From a virus, in the IMG/VR virus record IMGVR_UViG_3300032288_002424, positions 1 through 29,778 of that record: a stretch of 29,778 bases of DNA; one strand, given 5' to 3'. The position numbers and the translations under genes were made by a program. How positions within the stretch are numbered: the stretch's first letter is position 1; each line of letters starts with the position of its first letter. This document shows positions 12,837 through 18,839 of this stretch, piece by piece. The notes beneath the pieces are model-generated. The model ran no database searches. It was given only the letters and a program-made list of their open reading frames with translations, and was not told where the DNA came from.

Positions 12837-13069
12837 GGAAGGTGGGGAGTAAGTTTCTCCCCTAACATTCTTTTATAAAAATCTAGCATGTCATCAAATC
12901 CGGCTTCTGGATTGAGGCCGTTTTTGACAACCTTTTTGTCCTTAAAGTCTAATATGACTTTAGCGGTCTGGATGTGTTTTGTCCTGATATTATTTTTAAA
13001 TTCTGTCACTTCGTCCCACTTACCGTTGGGTTTTTGAATATACGTGACGATCATGTATCTTTCAGACAT
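12821..13069 (-). CDS. Small phage protein, 82 aa, unknown function
   Basis: A basic protein starting MSERYMIVTYIQKPNGKWDE, with strands in the first half (VTEFKNNIRTKHIQTAKVIL) and a helical end (FDDMLDFYKRMLGEKLTPHL). The MIVTYIQKPNGKWDE..EF.. start followed by a TAKVILDFK block is of a type seen after nucleotide genes in T4-like marine phages; no function is known to me. Its ATG overlaps the dCMP deaminase stop by eight bases and its 3' end overlaps the convergent phoH end by 16 bases. It is the last gene of the metabolic unit. Confidence 0.7.
   Translation of the reverse strand: MSERYMIVTYIQKPNGKWDEVTEFKNNIRTKHIQTAKVILDFKDKKVVKNGLNPEAGFDDMLDFYKRMLGEKLTPHLPQESP
12844..12862 (+). terminator. 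Candidate terminator after phoH
   Basis: GGGGAG and CTCCCC make a perfect 6-bp GC-rich stem with a 7-base loop, seven bases after the phoH stop. It is followed on the plus strand by TAACATTCTTTT, an imperfect T tract. It lies inside the convergent 82-aa gene, so it also codes protein. Confidence 0.45.
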
Positions 13070-13574
13070 CTAATTTCTCCACAGTTACCCCTGACTTTTC
13101 CAGAAACGTGATACCACTAGTATCCCGATAAGCGTCCCGATATAGAACACTGCTAATACCACTTTGGTAGATAAGTTTTGCACAGTCCAAACATGGAGCA
13201 TGGGTAATAAACATAGTAGCACCCATACCAGATTCGTTAGACTTAGCCAATTTTGCAATCGCATTTGTTTCAGCATGTAATACCTCTGGTTTAGTTACTA
13301 GTCCATAACGTACATGACGTTGCGCATCTTCGTGCCACCCTCCATACGGATACTTGGCATTAAATTCTTCTGGATCAAGCCATCCACCCGCACCTGAATC
13401 CCATACTTTGTTTTCACAATCATTGTCCCAACCCGCAGGCATACCGTTGTAACCAATAGAGATAATTCTATCATCCTTGACTACAATAGCACCAACATGT
13501 AAACGTTTAGCATGACTGAGCTCTGCAAAGGTTTCTGCAGCCTTCATATATGCTTGTTTTAATTTTTCTTTCAT
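13062..13574 (-). CDS. Deoxycytidylate (dCMP) deaminase
   Basis: A 170-aa zinc deaminase that makes dUMP from dCMP, the precursor of dTMP. The zinc and catalytic motifs are HAE at 100-102 (E102 proton shuttle) and PCLDC at 127-131. The N-terminal LHVGAIVVKDDRIISIGYNG and GMPAGWDNDC blocks are typical of the T4 gpcd-type enzyme. An insert GGWLDPEEFNAKYPYGGWHE separates the two zinc motifs, in the position where family members vary. It is probably allosterically controlled by dCTP/dTTP as in the family. The start overlaps the gp44-like stop (TAATG). Confidence 0.93.
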   Translation of the reverse strand: MKEKLKQAYMKAAETFAELSHAKRLHVGAIVVKDDRIISIGYNGMPAGWDNDCENKVWDSGAGGWLDPEEFNAKYPYGGWHEDAQRHVRYGLVTKPEVLHAETNAIAKLAKSNESGMGATMFITHAPCLDCAKLIYQSGISSVLYRDAYRDTSGITFLEKSGVTVEKLDV

Positions 13575-14488
13575 TACAGTCTTGACAGTTTCACTAAAGT
13601 GGCTGCAAGATTAACTTCAGCATCAATACAGATAGGATGATCTACCATTCCCTGTTTAATAATAATGATAGCAGAATCTTGTGCTTTCTCGTCACCAAAG
13701 ATTTCTAGATTATCATATAGCCAGCGATATACTTCTTCCATTTCTTCTGCACGAAGCTTGCCACAAAGCATTTTTCTTGCTTCGGTGATCTTACCTGCTT
13801 TGAAAAGATCCACCATAGCAAATTTCCATTCTTGTTCTCCAGCATCGCCCGCATTTGCTTCAACTAGTTTGCCCTCTTGGCAGTTTTGTTGTACAAGATT
13901 GATACACTTACGCAAATCTGGATAAGCAACTTTTACATAGTTGTCTAGTGTATCGAGATCAAATTCTATATTTTCTTCAACAAGTATTGTAGCAACACGA
14001 GCAGTGAATTCTGTTTGGTCAACTTTCTCAATATGGAATCCTTGACAACGACTGTGTAGTGCTGGAATAATACGATTAGGATAGTTACAGGTTAAGATAA
14101 ATCGAGCAGTTGAGTGATAGGTTTCCATAACACCACGTAGTGCGGCTTGTGCGTTTGGACTTAGATAATCAGCCTCGTCGAGTAGTACTACCTTGAACGG
14201 ACCAAACGGAATCATCTGTACAAAGTTTGTGATCTTATCACGGACATCATCTACAGAGTTTGTACGACTTGCGTTAATTTCTAGAACATCATAATCTTCA
14301 ATGCCCAGTTCTGAAATCAATATTTTAGCCATAGTGGTTTTACCGATACCTGCAGTACCACTGAAAATTAGATGTGGAATAGATTGATCTTTAATCCATG
14401 TTTGTATCTGTTTGCGTTGATGGTCGTCTCTGAACACATATCCATCTATTGTTTTAGGACGATACTTCTCTACCCATAATTCTTTCAT
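13574..14488 (-). CDS. Sliding-clamp loader subunit (gp44-like)
   Basis: A 304-aa AAA+ clamp loader of the RFC/T4 gp44 type, which loads the gp45 sliding clamp on primer-template DNA. It starts MKELWVEKYRPKTIDGYVFR. Walker A is GTAGIGKT at 44-51, Walker B VVLLDEADYL has the DEAD box at 104-107, and the SRC arginine-finger motif is at 146-148 (LHSRCQGF). The C-terminal collar is helical. The length is close to T4 gp44 (319 aa). The partner gp62 and clamp gp45 are not in the window. Its start overlaps the cytidylyltransferase stop by four bases. Confidence 0.93.
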   Translation of the reverse strand: MKELWVEKYRPKTIDGYVFRDDHQRKQIQTWIKDQSIPHLIFSGTAGIGKTTMAKILISELGIEDYDVLEINASRTNSVDDVRDKITNFVQMIPFGPFKVVLLDEADYLSPNAQAALRGVMETYHSTARFILTCNYPNRIIPALHSRCQGFHIEKVDQTEFTARVATILVEENIEFDLDTLDNYVKVAYPDLRKCINLVQQNCQEGKLVEANAGDAGEQEWKFAMVDLFKAGKITEARKMLCGKLRAEEMEEVYRWLYDNLEIFGDEKAQDSAIIIIKQGMVDHPICIDAEVNLAATLVKLSRL

Positions 14489-14919
14489 TGTTTTAGCCCT
14501 TTGTTGATTTCTGCTGCTACTACACGTTGCCTTAGTTCTGTTGTTGAGAAGTTATGTTCACGCTTGTTAAAATAAAACTCAATGCCACGATCCGTACATT
14601 CCCAACGACCAGTAAAATCTTCGTTTAAATATTCCTGTCCTAGTATTCTAACATTAATAGGATAAGAAAGCAAGATGTTTACAAGGTCCGCTTCAGTTTC
14701 ATATACTAAGATTTCGTCAATATATCTACAGGCTTTGAGCTGTTCATAGCGTTCAAAAACGCTTTGAATAGGTTTGTTTTTGATCCCAGGTCGATCGATA
14801 GTAGGATCAGTTTGTAATCCTACGATTAAATGATCGCACTGTGTCTTTGCTTCTTTGAGCATCATTATATGCCCTGCATGAAACAGATCAAACGTTGAAC
14901 AAGTAAAACCTACCCTCAT
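14485..14919 (-). CDS. TagD-like cytidylyltransferase
   Basis: A 144-aa single-domain nucleotidyltransferase. It begins MRVGFTCSTFDLFHAGHIMM, with HAGH at 14-17, and has VFERYEQLKACRYIDEILVY in the middle. The HNFSTTELRQR block near the C-terminus matches the ISTTxLR signature. This is the glycerol-3-phosphate/choline-phosphate cytidylyltransferase superfamily, which moves CMP from CTP to a phosphorylated small alcohol or sugar. The natural substrate in phages is unknown. It is the second nucleotidyltransferase of the window. It overlaps the gp44-like gene and the small membrane-protein gene by ATGA junctions. Confidence 0.85.
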   Translation of the reverse strand: MRVGFTCSTFDLFHAGHIMMLKEAKTQCDHLIVGLQTDPTIDRPGIKNKPIQSVFERYEQLKACRYIDEILVYETEADLVNILLSYPINVRILGQEYLNEDFTGRWECTDRGIEFYFNKREHNFSTTELRQRVVAAEINKGLKQ

Positions 14920-15149
14920 TTAGTTTCCTTTGGAGGATTTGATTTATCAAGTTCGGGTTCAATAAAATGTGGTTGATGAGGAGGAAAGAATCCTTTCCAA
15001 CTATCTGGTGTAAAAATATTAACTGGTTTCCAATACTTATGTATGATGTTGTTAACAACAACACACCCGATAATGAATATCAGAAGTCCAAGGCTGATTA
15101 ATATACTACCTGCTAAAAAACTAGCAGCATTTTCTACATCTATATTCAC
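14916..15149 (-). CDS. Small single-TM membrane protein, 77 aa
   Basis: One clear membrane helix at about 9-34 (SFLAGSILISLGLLIFIIGC followed by VVVNN). A polar, Pro-rich C-terminal tail follows (KGFFPPHQPHFIEPELDKSNPPKETK). No family is recognised. It is coupled by ATGA overlaps to the cytidylyltransferase and to the next membrane protein, so the two small membrane proteins probably work together or were acquired together. Confidence 0.65.
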   Translation of the reverse strand: MNIDVENAASFLAGSILISLGLLIFIIGCVVVNNIIHKYWKPVNIFTPDSWKGFFPPHQPHFIEPELDKSNPPKETK

Positions 15150-15382
15150 ACCAACTCCTCTGCAATACCTAGTAATTCTGCAAAAATCAACAAGAAGCCA
15201 GCGAAGAACAAGTTACCTTGGATTAGGCATCCGCCGGCACCAATGCGGATAACACTTTTTACAATGCTGATATACAGATGTTTCTTTGGATCCGGATGTT
15301 TAACATTTTCTTTATTAATGACAGCATCTAGTCTGCCTCTTAGGTCTTTCATAATTTCAATATTTTGTTCATGATCATTCAT
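15146..15382 (-). CDS. Small membrane protein, 78 aa
   Basis: A charged N-terminal helix (HEQNIEIMKDLRGRLDAVIN) is followed by a basic stretch and then one or two hydrophobic segments (about 39-76; KSVIRIGAGGCLIQGNLFFA, GFLLIFAELLGIAEELV). No family is recognised. It sits in the ATGA-coupled chain with the 77-aa membrane protein and the 253-aa gene. A membrane-bound phage factor is all that can be said. Confidence 0.65.
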   Translation of the reverse strand: MNDHEQNIEIMKDLRGRLDAVINKENVKHPDPKKHLYISIVKSVIRIGAGGCLIQGNLFFAGFLLIFAELLGIAEELV

Positions 15383-16140
15383 CGTGTTTCTCCTATAATA
15401 TTATTTTTAATGAGTTTTAAAATTCTGCGGCGCATATGAAATTGTTCAAAAAATTCATAACACTTTGCCAACGGAACAATATTCACTGCTTGGCGTTTAA
15501 AAGCCGTACAAATCCATTCTGGACTTCTTTCATCTAGGTTTCGAAATTCTACATCATCAAATTCAACTAGGTTAACTTTTTCGGCAGTGTTAAATTTAAT
15601 ATAGATTAGGGGATCGCCTTCCTTGATGGTGATTTGCTTAACGCCTTTTTTAATAATAAATGCAGGCTTAGCTGCTGGTCGATACCATCTTCCTATATCA
15701 AAACTAGCCGAAATAGTAAATGTGCTGTCAATAAAACTATTTTGATCATAATATGCAGGCAGCTGGCTTAGAATTAAACTTTTTTCTGCAAAGAACAAAT
15801 AGCTTAGTGCTAGTTGATGTAATCCAAACTTTCCCTGCGGGTTACCGAGGAATGATTGAGCAAACTCTAAAGTTTGCTGTTCGACTTCAAATTTGTTTCC
15901 AGCAATTTTTAAAGTTATATCAATTGGACTTTTAATAACAAATGTATTTTTTATGTCGTCGACAATGGCAGGACATCTAGATACATTAGGACCAAAGAAT
16001 TCTCTGTAGTCTATATGTTTTAATAATGGCACCGGAGCGTGGTATCGCATAGGAGACATATAGTTGTCTGATCCAAAACCAGCCGACTCTAGTTCTTTAA
16101 ATCCTGGATTACGTCGGGTCCAATATACAGTTATACTCAT
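15379..16140 (-). CDS. Unknown phage protein, 253 aa
   Basis: A soluble protein with a beta-rich core. It starts MSITVYWTRRNPGFKELESA and contains LLKHIDYREFFGPNVSRCPA, LALSYLFFAEKSLILSQLPA, STFTISASFDIGRWYRPAAK and ITIKEGDPLIYIKFNTAEKV. I recall the type, with its FG..RCPA and EGDPLxYIxF blocks, from marine phage genomes but not a function. A cupin-like or jelly-roll fold would suit the strand pattern, but no metal-binding histidine cluster is evident. A TCTAAATA sequence (16156-16163) upstream is a weak late-promoter candidate. No ribosome binding site is seen in front of the ATG. Confidence 0.65.
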   Translation of the reverse strand: MSITVYWTRRNPGFKELESAGFGSDNYMSPMRYHAPVPLLKHIDYREFFGPNVSRCPAIVDDIKNTFVIKSPIDITLKIAGNKFEVEQQTLEFAQSFLGNPQGKFGLHQLALSYLFFAEKSLILSQLPAYYDQNSFIDSTFTISASFDIGRWYRPAAKPAFIIKKGVKQITIKEGDPLIYIKFNTAEKVNLVEFDDVEFRNLDERSPEWICTAFKRQAVNIVPLAKCYEFFEQFHMRRRILKLIKNNIIGETR

Positions 16141-16141
16141 T

Positions 16142-16519
16142 TTATAAATTATTTTTATTTAGAAACGGTTTAAGATTAGGAGGTTCCCAACCAACCGGTT
16201 TCAATACTTTGCCATCTTCACGTTTACGAACCTTGCCTGTTTCTTTGTCGATCTTAGCAAAGTTAGTTTGCATGACTTCTTTCCAAGCACCTTCTACATC
16301 TGCACCCATACTGTGTAATGCGCCGATAGTAACAACAATAATATCAACTAATGCATCTAATGTTTCTACTCGATCAACATTGTTAATGGCGACACTAAGT
16401 TCTTTCCATTCTTCTTCAATTAATTTTGTATAAAGATTGAATTGCTCTACGTTAAACTCGTCGACACTTTGGTCGCAAGCCCGCATGAATTTTTCTTGAT
16501 CGCGAAATGGGTTAGTCAC
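16142..16519 (-). CDS. MazG/PRA-PH-like nucleotide pyrophosphohydrolase
   Basis: A 125-aa all-alpha NTP pyrophosphohydrolase. The metal-binding helices are visible: LIEEEWKEL at 33-41 (Glu cluster) and ETLDALVDIIVVTIGALHSM from 52 (D55 and D59). This is followed by the family's end motif NFAKIDKETGKVRKREDGKV and KPVGWEPPNL, typical of phage enzymes close to phosphoribosyl-ATP pyrophosphohydrolase and MazG. Such enzymes cut nucleoside triphosphates or related compounds to the monophosphate and pyrophosphate. In phages they may clean the dNTP pool or change alarmone levels. The real substrate cannot be read from sequence. Confidence 0.8.
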   Translation of the reverse strand: MTNPFRDQEKFMRACDQSVDEFNVEQFNLYTKLIEEEWKELSVAINNVDRVETLDALVDIIVVTIGALHSMGADVEGAWKEVMQTNFAKIDKETGKVRKREDGKVLKPVGWEPPNLKPFLNKNNL

Positions 16520-16528
16520 AGCTTCTCC

Positions 16529-16771
16529 TTAAGACTTTAATATCTTAATGATACGCTTTTGTTCCTGTTCTGTCAACCACCTTGTTTCCAATTCACCAAA
16601 TGCTGGAGCATCATTTAGTGATTGGTCGATGATTTCTTTTAAGAGATATAGTTCTTTTTTGAGTTCAAATGCAGTGAAGCCATCGTTGTAAGGACTGGAA
16701 CACTGTCTTGACAAAGAATGAATTTGGGATGCGATATTTCCAACATCCCAATCTTTCTTTTTAAGATGCAT
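16529..16771 (-). CDS. Small phage protein, 80 aa, unknown function
   Basis: A helical, soluble protein with DVGNIASQIHSLSRQCSSPY, NDGFTAFELKKELYLLKEII and a C-terminal ETRWLTEQEQKRIIKILKS. I recall the S...NDGF..x..K..LY.LK..ID pattern from T4-like cyanophage genomes, function unknown. The start overlaps the stop of the GroES-like gene (TAATG). The C-terminal Trp-Leu-Thr-(x)n-KRIIKIL helix may be a protein-binding element. Confidence 0.65.
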   Translation of the reverse strand: MHLKKKDWDVGNIASQIHSLSRQCSSPYNDGFTAFELKKELYLLKEIIDQSLNDAPAFGELETRWLTEQEQKRIIKILKS

Positions 16772-17166
16772 TATCTTGCACCAAAATCTTCTGGACGAAT
16801 TGTTGTGCTAGAACCGTGTGCAAATTCTTGTCCAATATATACGTCGTTGGGCTTTTCGTCAGTCACGGCTAAAATAGATTTGACTTCTATTTTTTGTACT
16901 TCTTTGATGCTTTCACCGTCGTCGATTTTAATCTTGCGAGTCCAACGGCCATGTTCTACTAAAATCCATTGTCCGGGTTTAACATCTTCATGCTCAGGAC
17001 CAATTTTATAGACCTGGCACCACCGAGGTTTAACTCCATGTGATTTACCGTCATCACTTTGAATAACAATGCCAGCCTTAGTGACCTGTTCACCCATGTC
17101 CATGTTGTAAGCAAGGACATCTTTTTTAATAGCACGTAATTGACACTTTAACGGATCTAGGGACAT
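16771..17166 (-). CDS. GroES-like co-chaperonin (gp31-type role)
   Basis: A 131-aa protein with a beta-barrel pattern like GroES. It has VLAYNMDMGEQVTKAGIVIQ, where the mobile loop of GroES would be, then KPRWCQVYKIGPEHEDVKPG and QWILVEHGRWTRKIKIDDGE, and a closing strand VEVKSILAV-like region (IEVKSILAVTDEK). The spacing of AGIVI, V..IG, VKPGQW and the final ILAV strand follows GroES (GGIVL, V..VG, VKVGD, ILAI). Phage co-chaperonins such as T4 gp31 replace GroES on host GroEL to fold the capsid protein. The C-terminal 30 residues are an extension. By-eye fold matching only, so moderate confidence. Confidence 0.6.
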   Translation of the reverse strand: MSLDPLKCQLRAIKKDVLAYNMDMGEQVTKAGIVIQSDDGKSHGVKPRWCQVYKIGPEHEDVKPGQWILVEHGRWTRKIKIDDGESIKEVQKIEVKSILAVTDEKPNDVYIGQEFAHGSSTTIRPEDFGAR

Positions 17167-17167
17167 A

Positions 17168-17395
17168 TTAGCTCTTTCTGCGACTTAAGACTTCTTCAGT
17201 CATAGCATTGGGATTACTTTTATAATAATCCTGCAGTACCTGTTCTCTTGTGCGAACGATTTTTCCACCTGGTCCTAATTCATCACCACGTGCATTAACT
17301 TTGGCATTTCCAACTGCTGGTAATGTTTCATTTTTTAAAGCCATTTTTTCCATGTCAATTTCTTTACCACGGACACTTGTGTATACTTTACCCAT
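17168..17395 (-). CDS. Small phage protein, 75 aa, unknown function
   Basis: A basic, probably partly disordered protein starting MGKVYTSVRGKEIDMEKMAL and then NETLPAVGNAKVNARGDELG, ending with a helix and Arg/Lys tail (SRRKS). The VxSxRGKxxDM...N...AVGN.KVNARGD pattern is one I recall from many T4-like marine phages as a short conserved protein of unknown function. It lies one base before the GroES-like start and overlaps the DnaE-like stop by eight bases. Confidence 0.7.
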   Translation of the reverse strand: MGKVYTSVRGKEIDMEKMALKNETLPAVGNAKVNARGDELGPGGKIVRTREQVLQDYYKSNPNAMTEEVLSRRKS

Positions 17396-17864
17396 TTTGT
17401 TCTCCTTTGAAGAATTCTTCTATCGGTATATTGTATTTAATGCTGTCTATTTTGTGTACCCCTATAATGTGAAGCACGTAACTGGCCACACTAGATCCAC
17501 GCCCAACTCCCCAAACTACATTGTTAGCTCTCAGCGTATCAACGACATACTTCATAGTTTTTAGCACAGGAATCATATCATGTTGTTTGAACAGTTGCAA
17601 CTCTTGTATAACTCGATCGTAATTCTCTTTAGGACTATTTTGAACTACAAAAGTTTCGATATCCATTTCTTGATATTCGCGAGGAATGAACCAATGTGAA
17701 CTGTTGATTTGTTTTTTAGGGGTTGGATACAACAGATGTTCTGAAGACAGTCGATCTAGATATTGTTGTATGTTGTCAGAAGTTTGACAATGTTCCAGAA
17801 TCTCTGGACCATGTTTTATTACACCTTCTATTAATTCTGTTTCAGTATTATTTTCAGTCCACAT
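17388..17864 (-). CDS. DnaE-like (DNA polymerase III alpha) fragment, non-catalytic
   Basis: A 158-aa protein whose second half follows the start of the bacterial DNA polymerase III alpha palm domain. A YQEMDIETFVVQNSPKENYD...ELQLFK helix pair is followed by IPVLKTMKYVVDTLRANNVV and WGVGRGSSVASYVLHIIGVH, then IDSIKYNIPIEEFF. GVGRGSS at 119-125 matches the PGRGS(A/G)xGS motif and the last block matches DPL.Y.L.FERFL. The protein stops right there, before the PDxDxD segment with the catalytic aspartates, so it cannot polymerise by itself. It may be a relic or a protein that binds nucleotide or the host replisome. The T4-like phage polymerase is a different family (B). Confidence 0.65.
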   Translation of the reverse strand: MWTENNTETELIEGVIKHGPEILEHCQTSDNIQQYLDRLSSEHLLYPTPKKQINSSHWFIPREYQEMDIETFVVQNSPKENYDRVIQELQLFKQHDMIPVLKTMKYVVDTLRANNVVWGVGRGSSVASYVLHIIGVHKIDSIKYNIPIEEFFKGEQNG

Positions 17865-18087
17865 TAATCAATTGATCCAAATCGTTATCCAGTTGTCCTT
17901 GAGATTTAGCGAGATATCGTTTAGACATCTCCTCTTTATATATTGTAACAAAAGTTGCGATTTGTGTCAAGAGATCTCTGTTGCCCAAACGAGCGGCTAG
18001 GAAATACTTGCGATTGAGCTCATTCAATTTGTCTTCGACTTCGTTGTCTTTTAATTGACTGAGGTCACCTTCAAATGGATGAAACAT
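17854..18087 (-). CDS. Small phage protein, 77 aa, unknown function
   Basis: A helical acidic protein (GDLSQLKDNEVEDKLNELNR, then KYFLAARLGNRDLLTQIATF and VTIYKEEMSKRY). The repeating pattern suggests a small helical bundle or dimer. I recall similar 70-90 aa proteins with the LxDxEVExKLxELxRKYFxxxxxGN pattern from T4-like marine phages. No function is known. Its start overlaps the preceding stop (TAATG) and its end overlaps the DnaE-like start by 11 bases. Confidence 0.7.
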   Translation of the reverse strand: MFHPFEGDLSQLKDNEVEDKLNELNRKYFLAARLGNRDLLTQIATFVTIYKEEMSKRYLAKSQGQLDNDLDQLINVD

Positions 18088-18839
18088 TATTCTGAAAATA
18101 GTCCTAGATAACGCATGAAGATAGTATCAGAACTATGTCTCCATACTTCTATGAAAATAGGATCGTCTTGTTGCTCTATGGTAATCATAGATGGAAAATT
18201 TGGATCTTTCTTAATTACAGTTGATCCAGATACTTGGAAATCTAATTTACGAATCAGTGTAGCTGTTCCATCACCGCTGGTTACTGAACCGTTGCTAGTG
18301 GCTGTGAAAACTGTGCCAATAGTATTAGTTGCTGCCCCAAGCGTTGTGAAATCGCTGGTTCCGAGGCTGGTAATTTTATAAGAATTAGCCAGTTCGACAT
18401 CAGTAGCCGCAGTTGATGCACCACCATTTCCGTAAATTTCTAATGTGACCTTGCCTGAACCAATGGGTGTTACTTCTGCAGTGAACACTGGGTCTCCAGG
18501 AAAATTTAAAAAATCCATAGTAACGTCTGCTCCGAGATTATAAATCTGATATGAACCATTTTCATAATCTACAGTAGTTGGACTTTCAGTAGCCAACCCG
18601 CCGTCCCATTTTTGTTCACGATTGTTTTGCAATACCGCATTCTGGATGATGTTTAGTCCAAAATCGTTATCGTTGTTTACTTTAGCGGTATTATCTTGTA
18701 GATCAGTAATTTCATCTTTGGCTGTGCTAAGACTCTGTTTGATCGTATCAAAATTATCTCTAAAGGTCTGAGTATCATTATCCTGTCCTGGATAAGGAAA
18801 GTTTTCATCAATTGATGTATAATTTATGTTGCTTGTCAC
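18087..18839 (-). CDS. Tail-fibre-associated structural protein, 250 aa
   Basis: Starts with GTG at 18839 (GTGA overlap with the upstream stop; GGAG ten bases before). The N-terminus (TSIDENFPYPGQDNDTQTFR followed by DNFDTIKQSLSTAKDEITDL) is the trimeric-fibre type also seen in the two next structural genes. Residues about 145-195 hold a module, ANSYKITSLGTSDFTTLGAA then GTVFTATSNGSVTSGDGTAT, that is repeated widely in unrelated phage virion proteins. The rest is beta-rich. The position at the end of the fibre cluster supports a virion role. A GATAAATA octamer lies 34 bases upstream inside the preceding gene. Confidence 0.7.
   Translation of the reverse strand: MTSNINYTSIDENFPYPGQDNDTQTFRDNFDTIKQSLSTAKDEITDLQDNTAKVNNDNDFGLNIIQNAVLQNNREQKWDGGLATESPTTVDYENGSYQIYNLGADVTMDFLNFPGDPVFTAEVTPIGSGKVTLEIYGNGGASTAATDVELANSYKITSLGTSDFTTLGAATNTIGTVFTATSNGSVTSGDGTATLIRKLDFQVSGSTVIKKDPNFPSMITIEQQDDPIFIEVWRHSSDTIFMRYLGLFSE

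Noticed and set aside
13085-13276. 63-aa hydrophobic minus-strand frame inside dCMP deaminase
   Set aside because: Overlaps the catalytic part of a complete deaminase in another frame; its hydrophobic look comes from frame-shifted codons.
16156-16163. TCTAAATA as a late promoter for the 253-aa gene
   Set aside because: It lies within the C-terminal codons of the MazG-like gene, in an AT-rich stretch, and no ribosome binding site follows. Kept only as a note in the gene entry.
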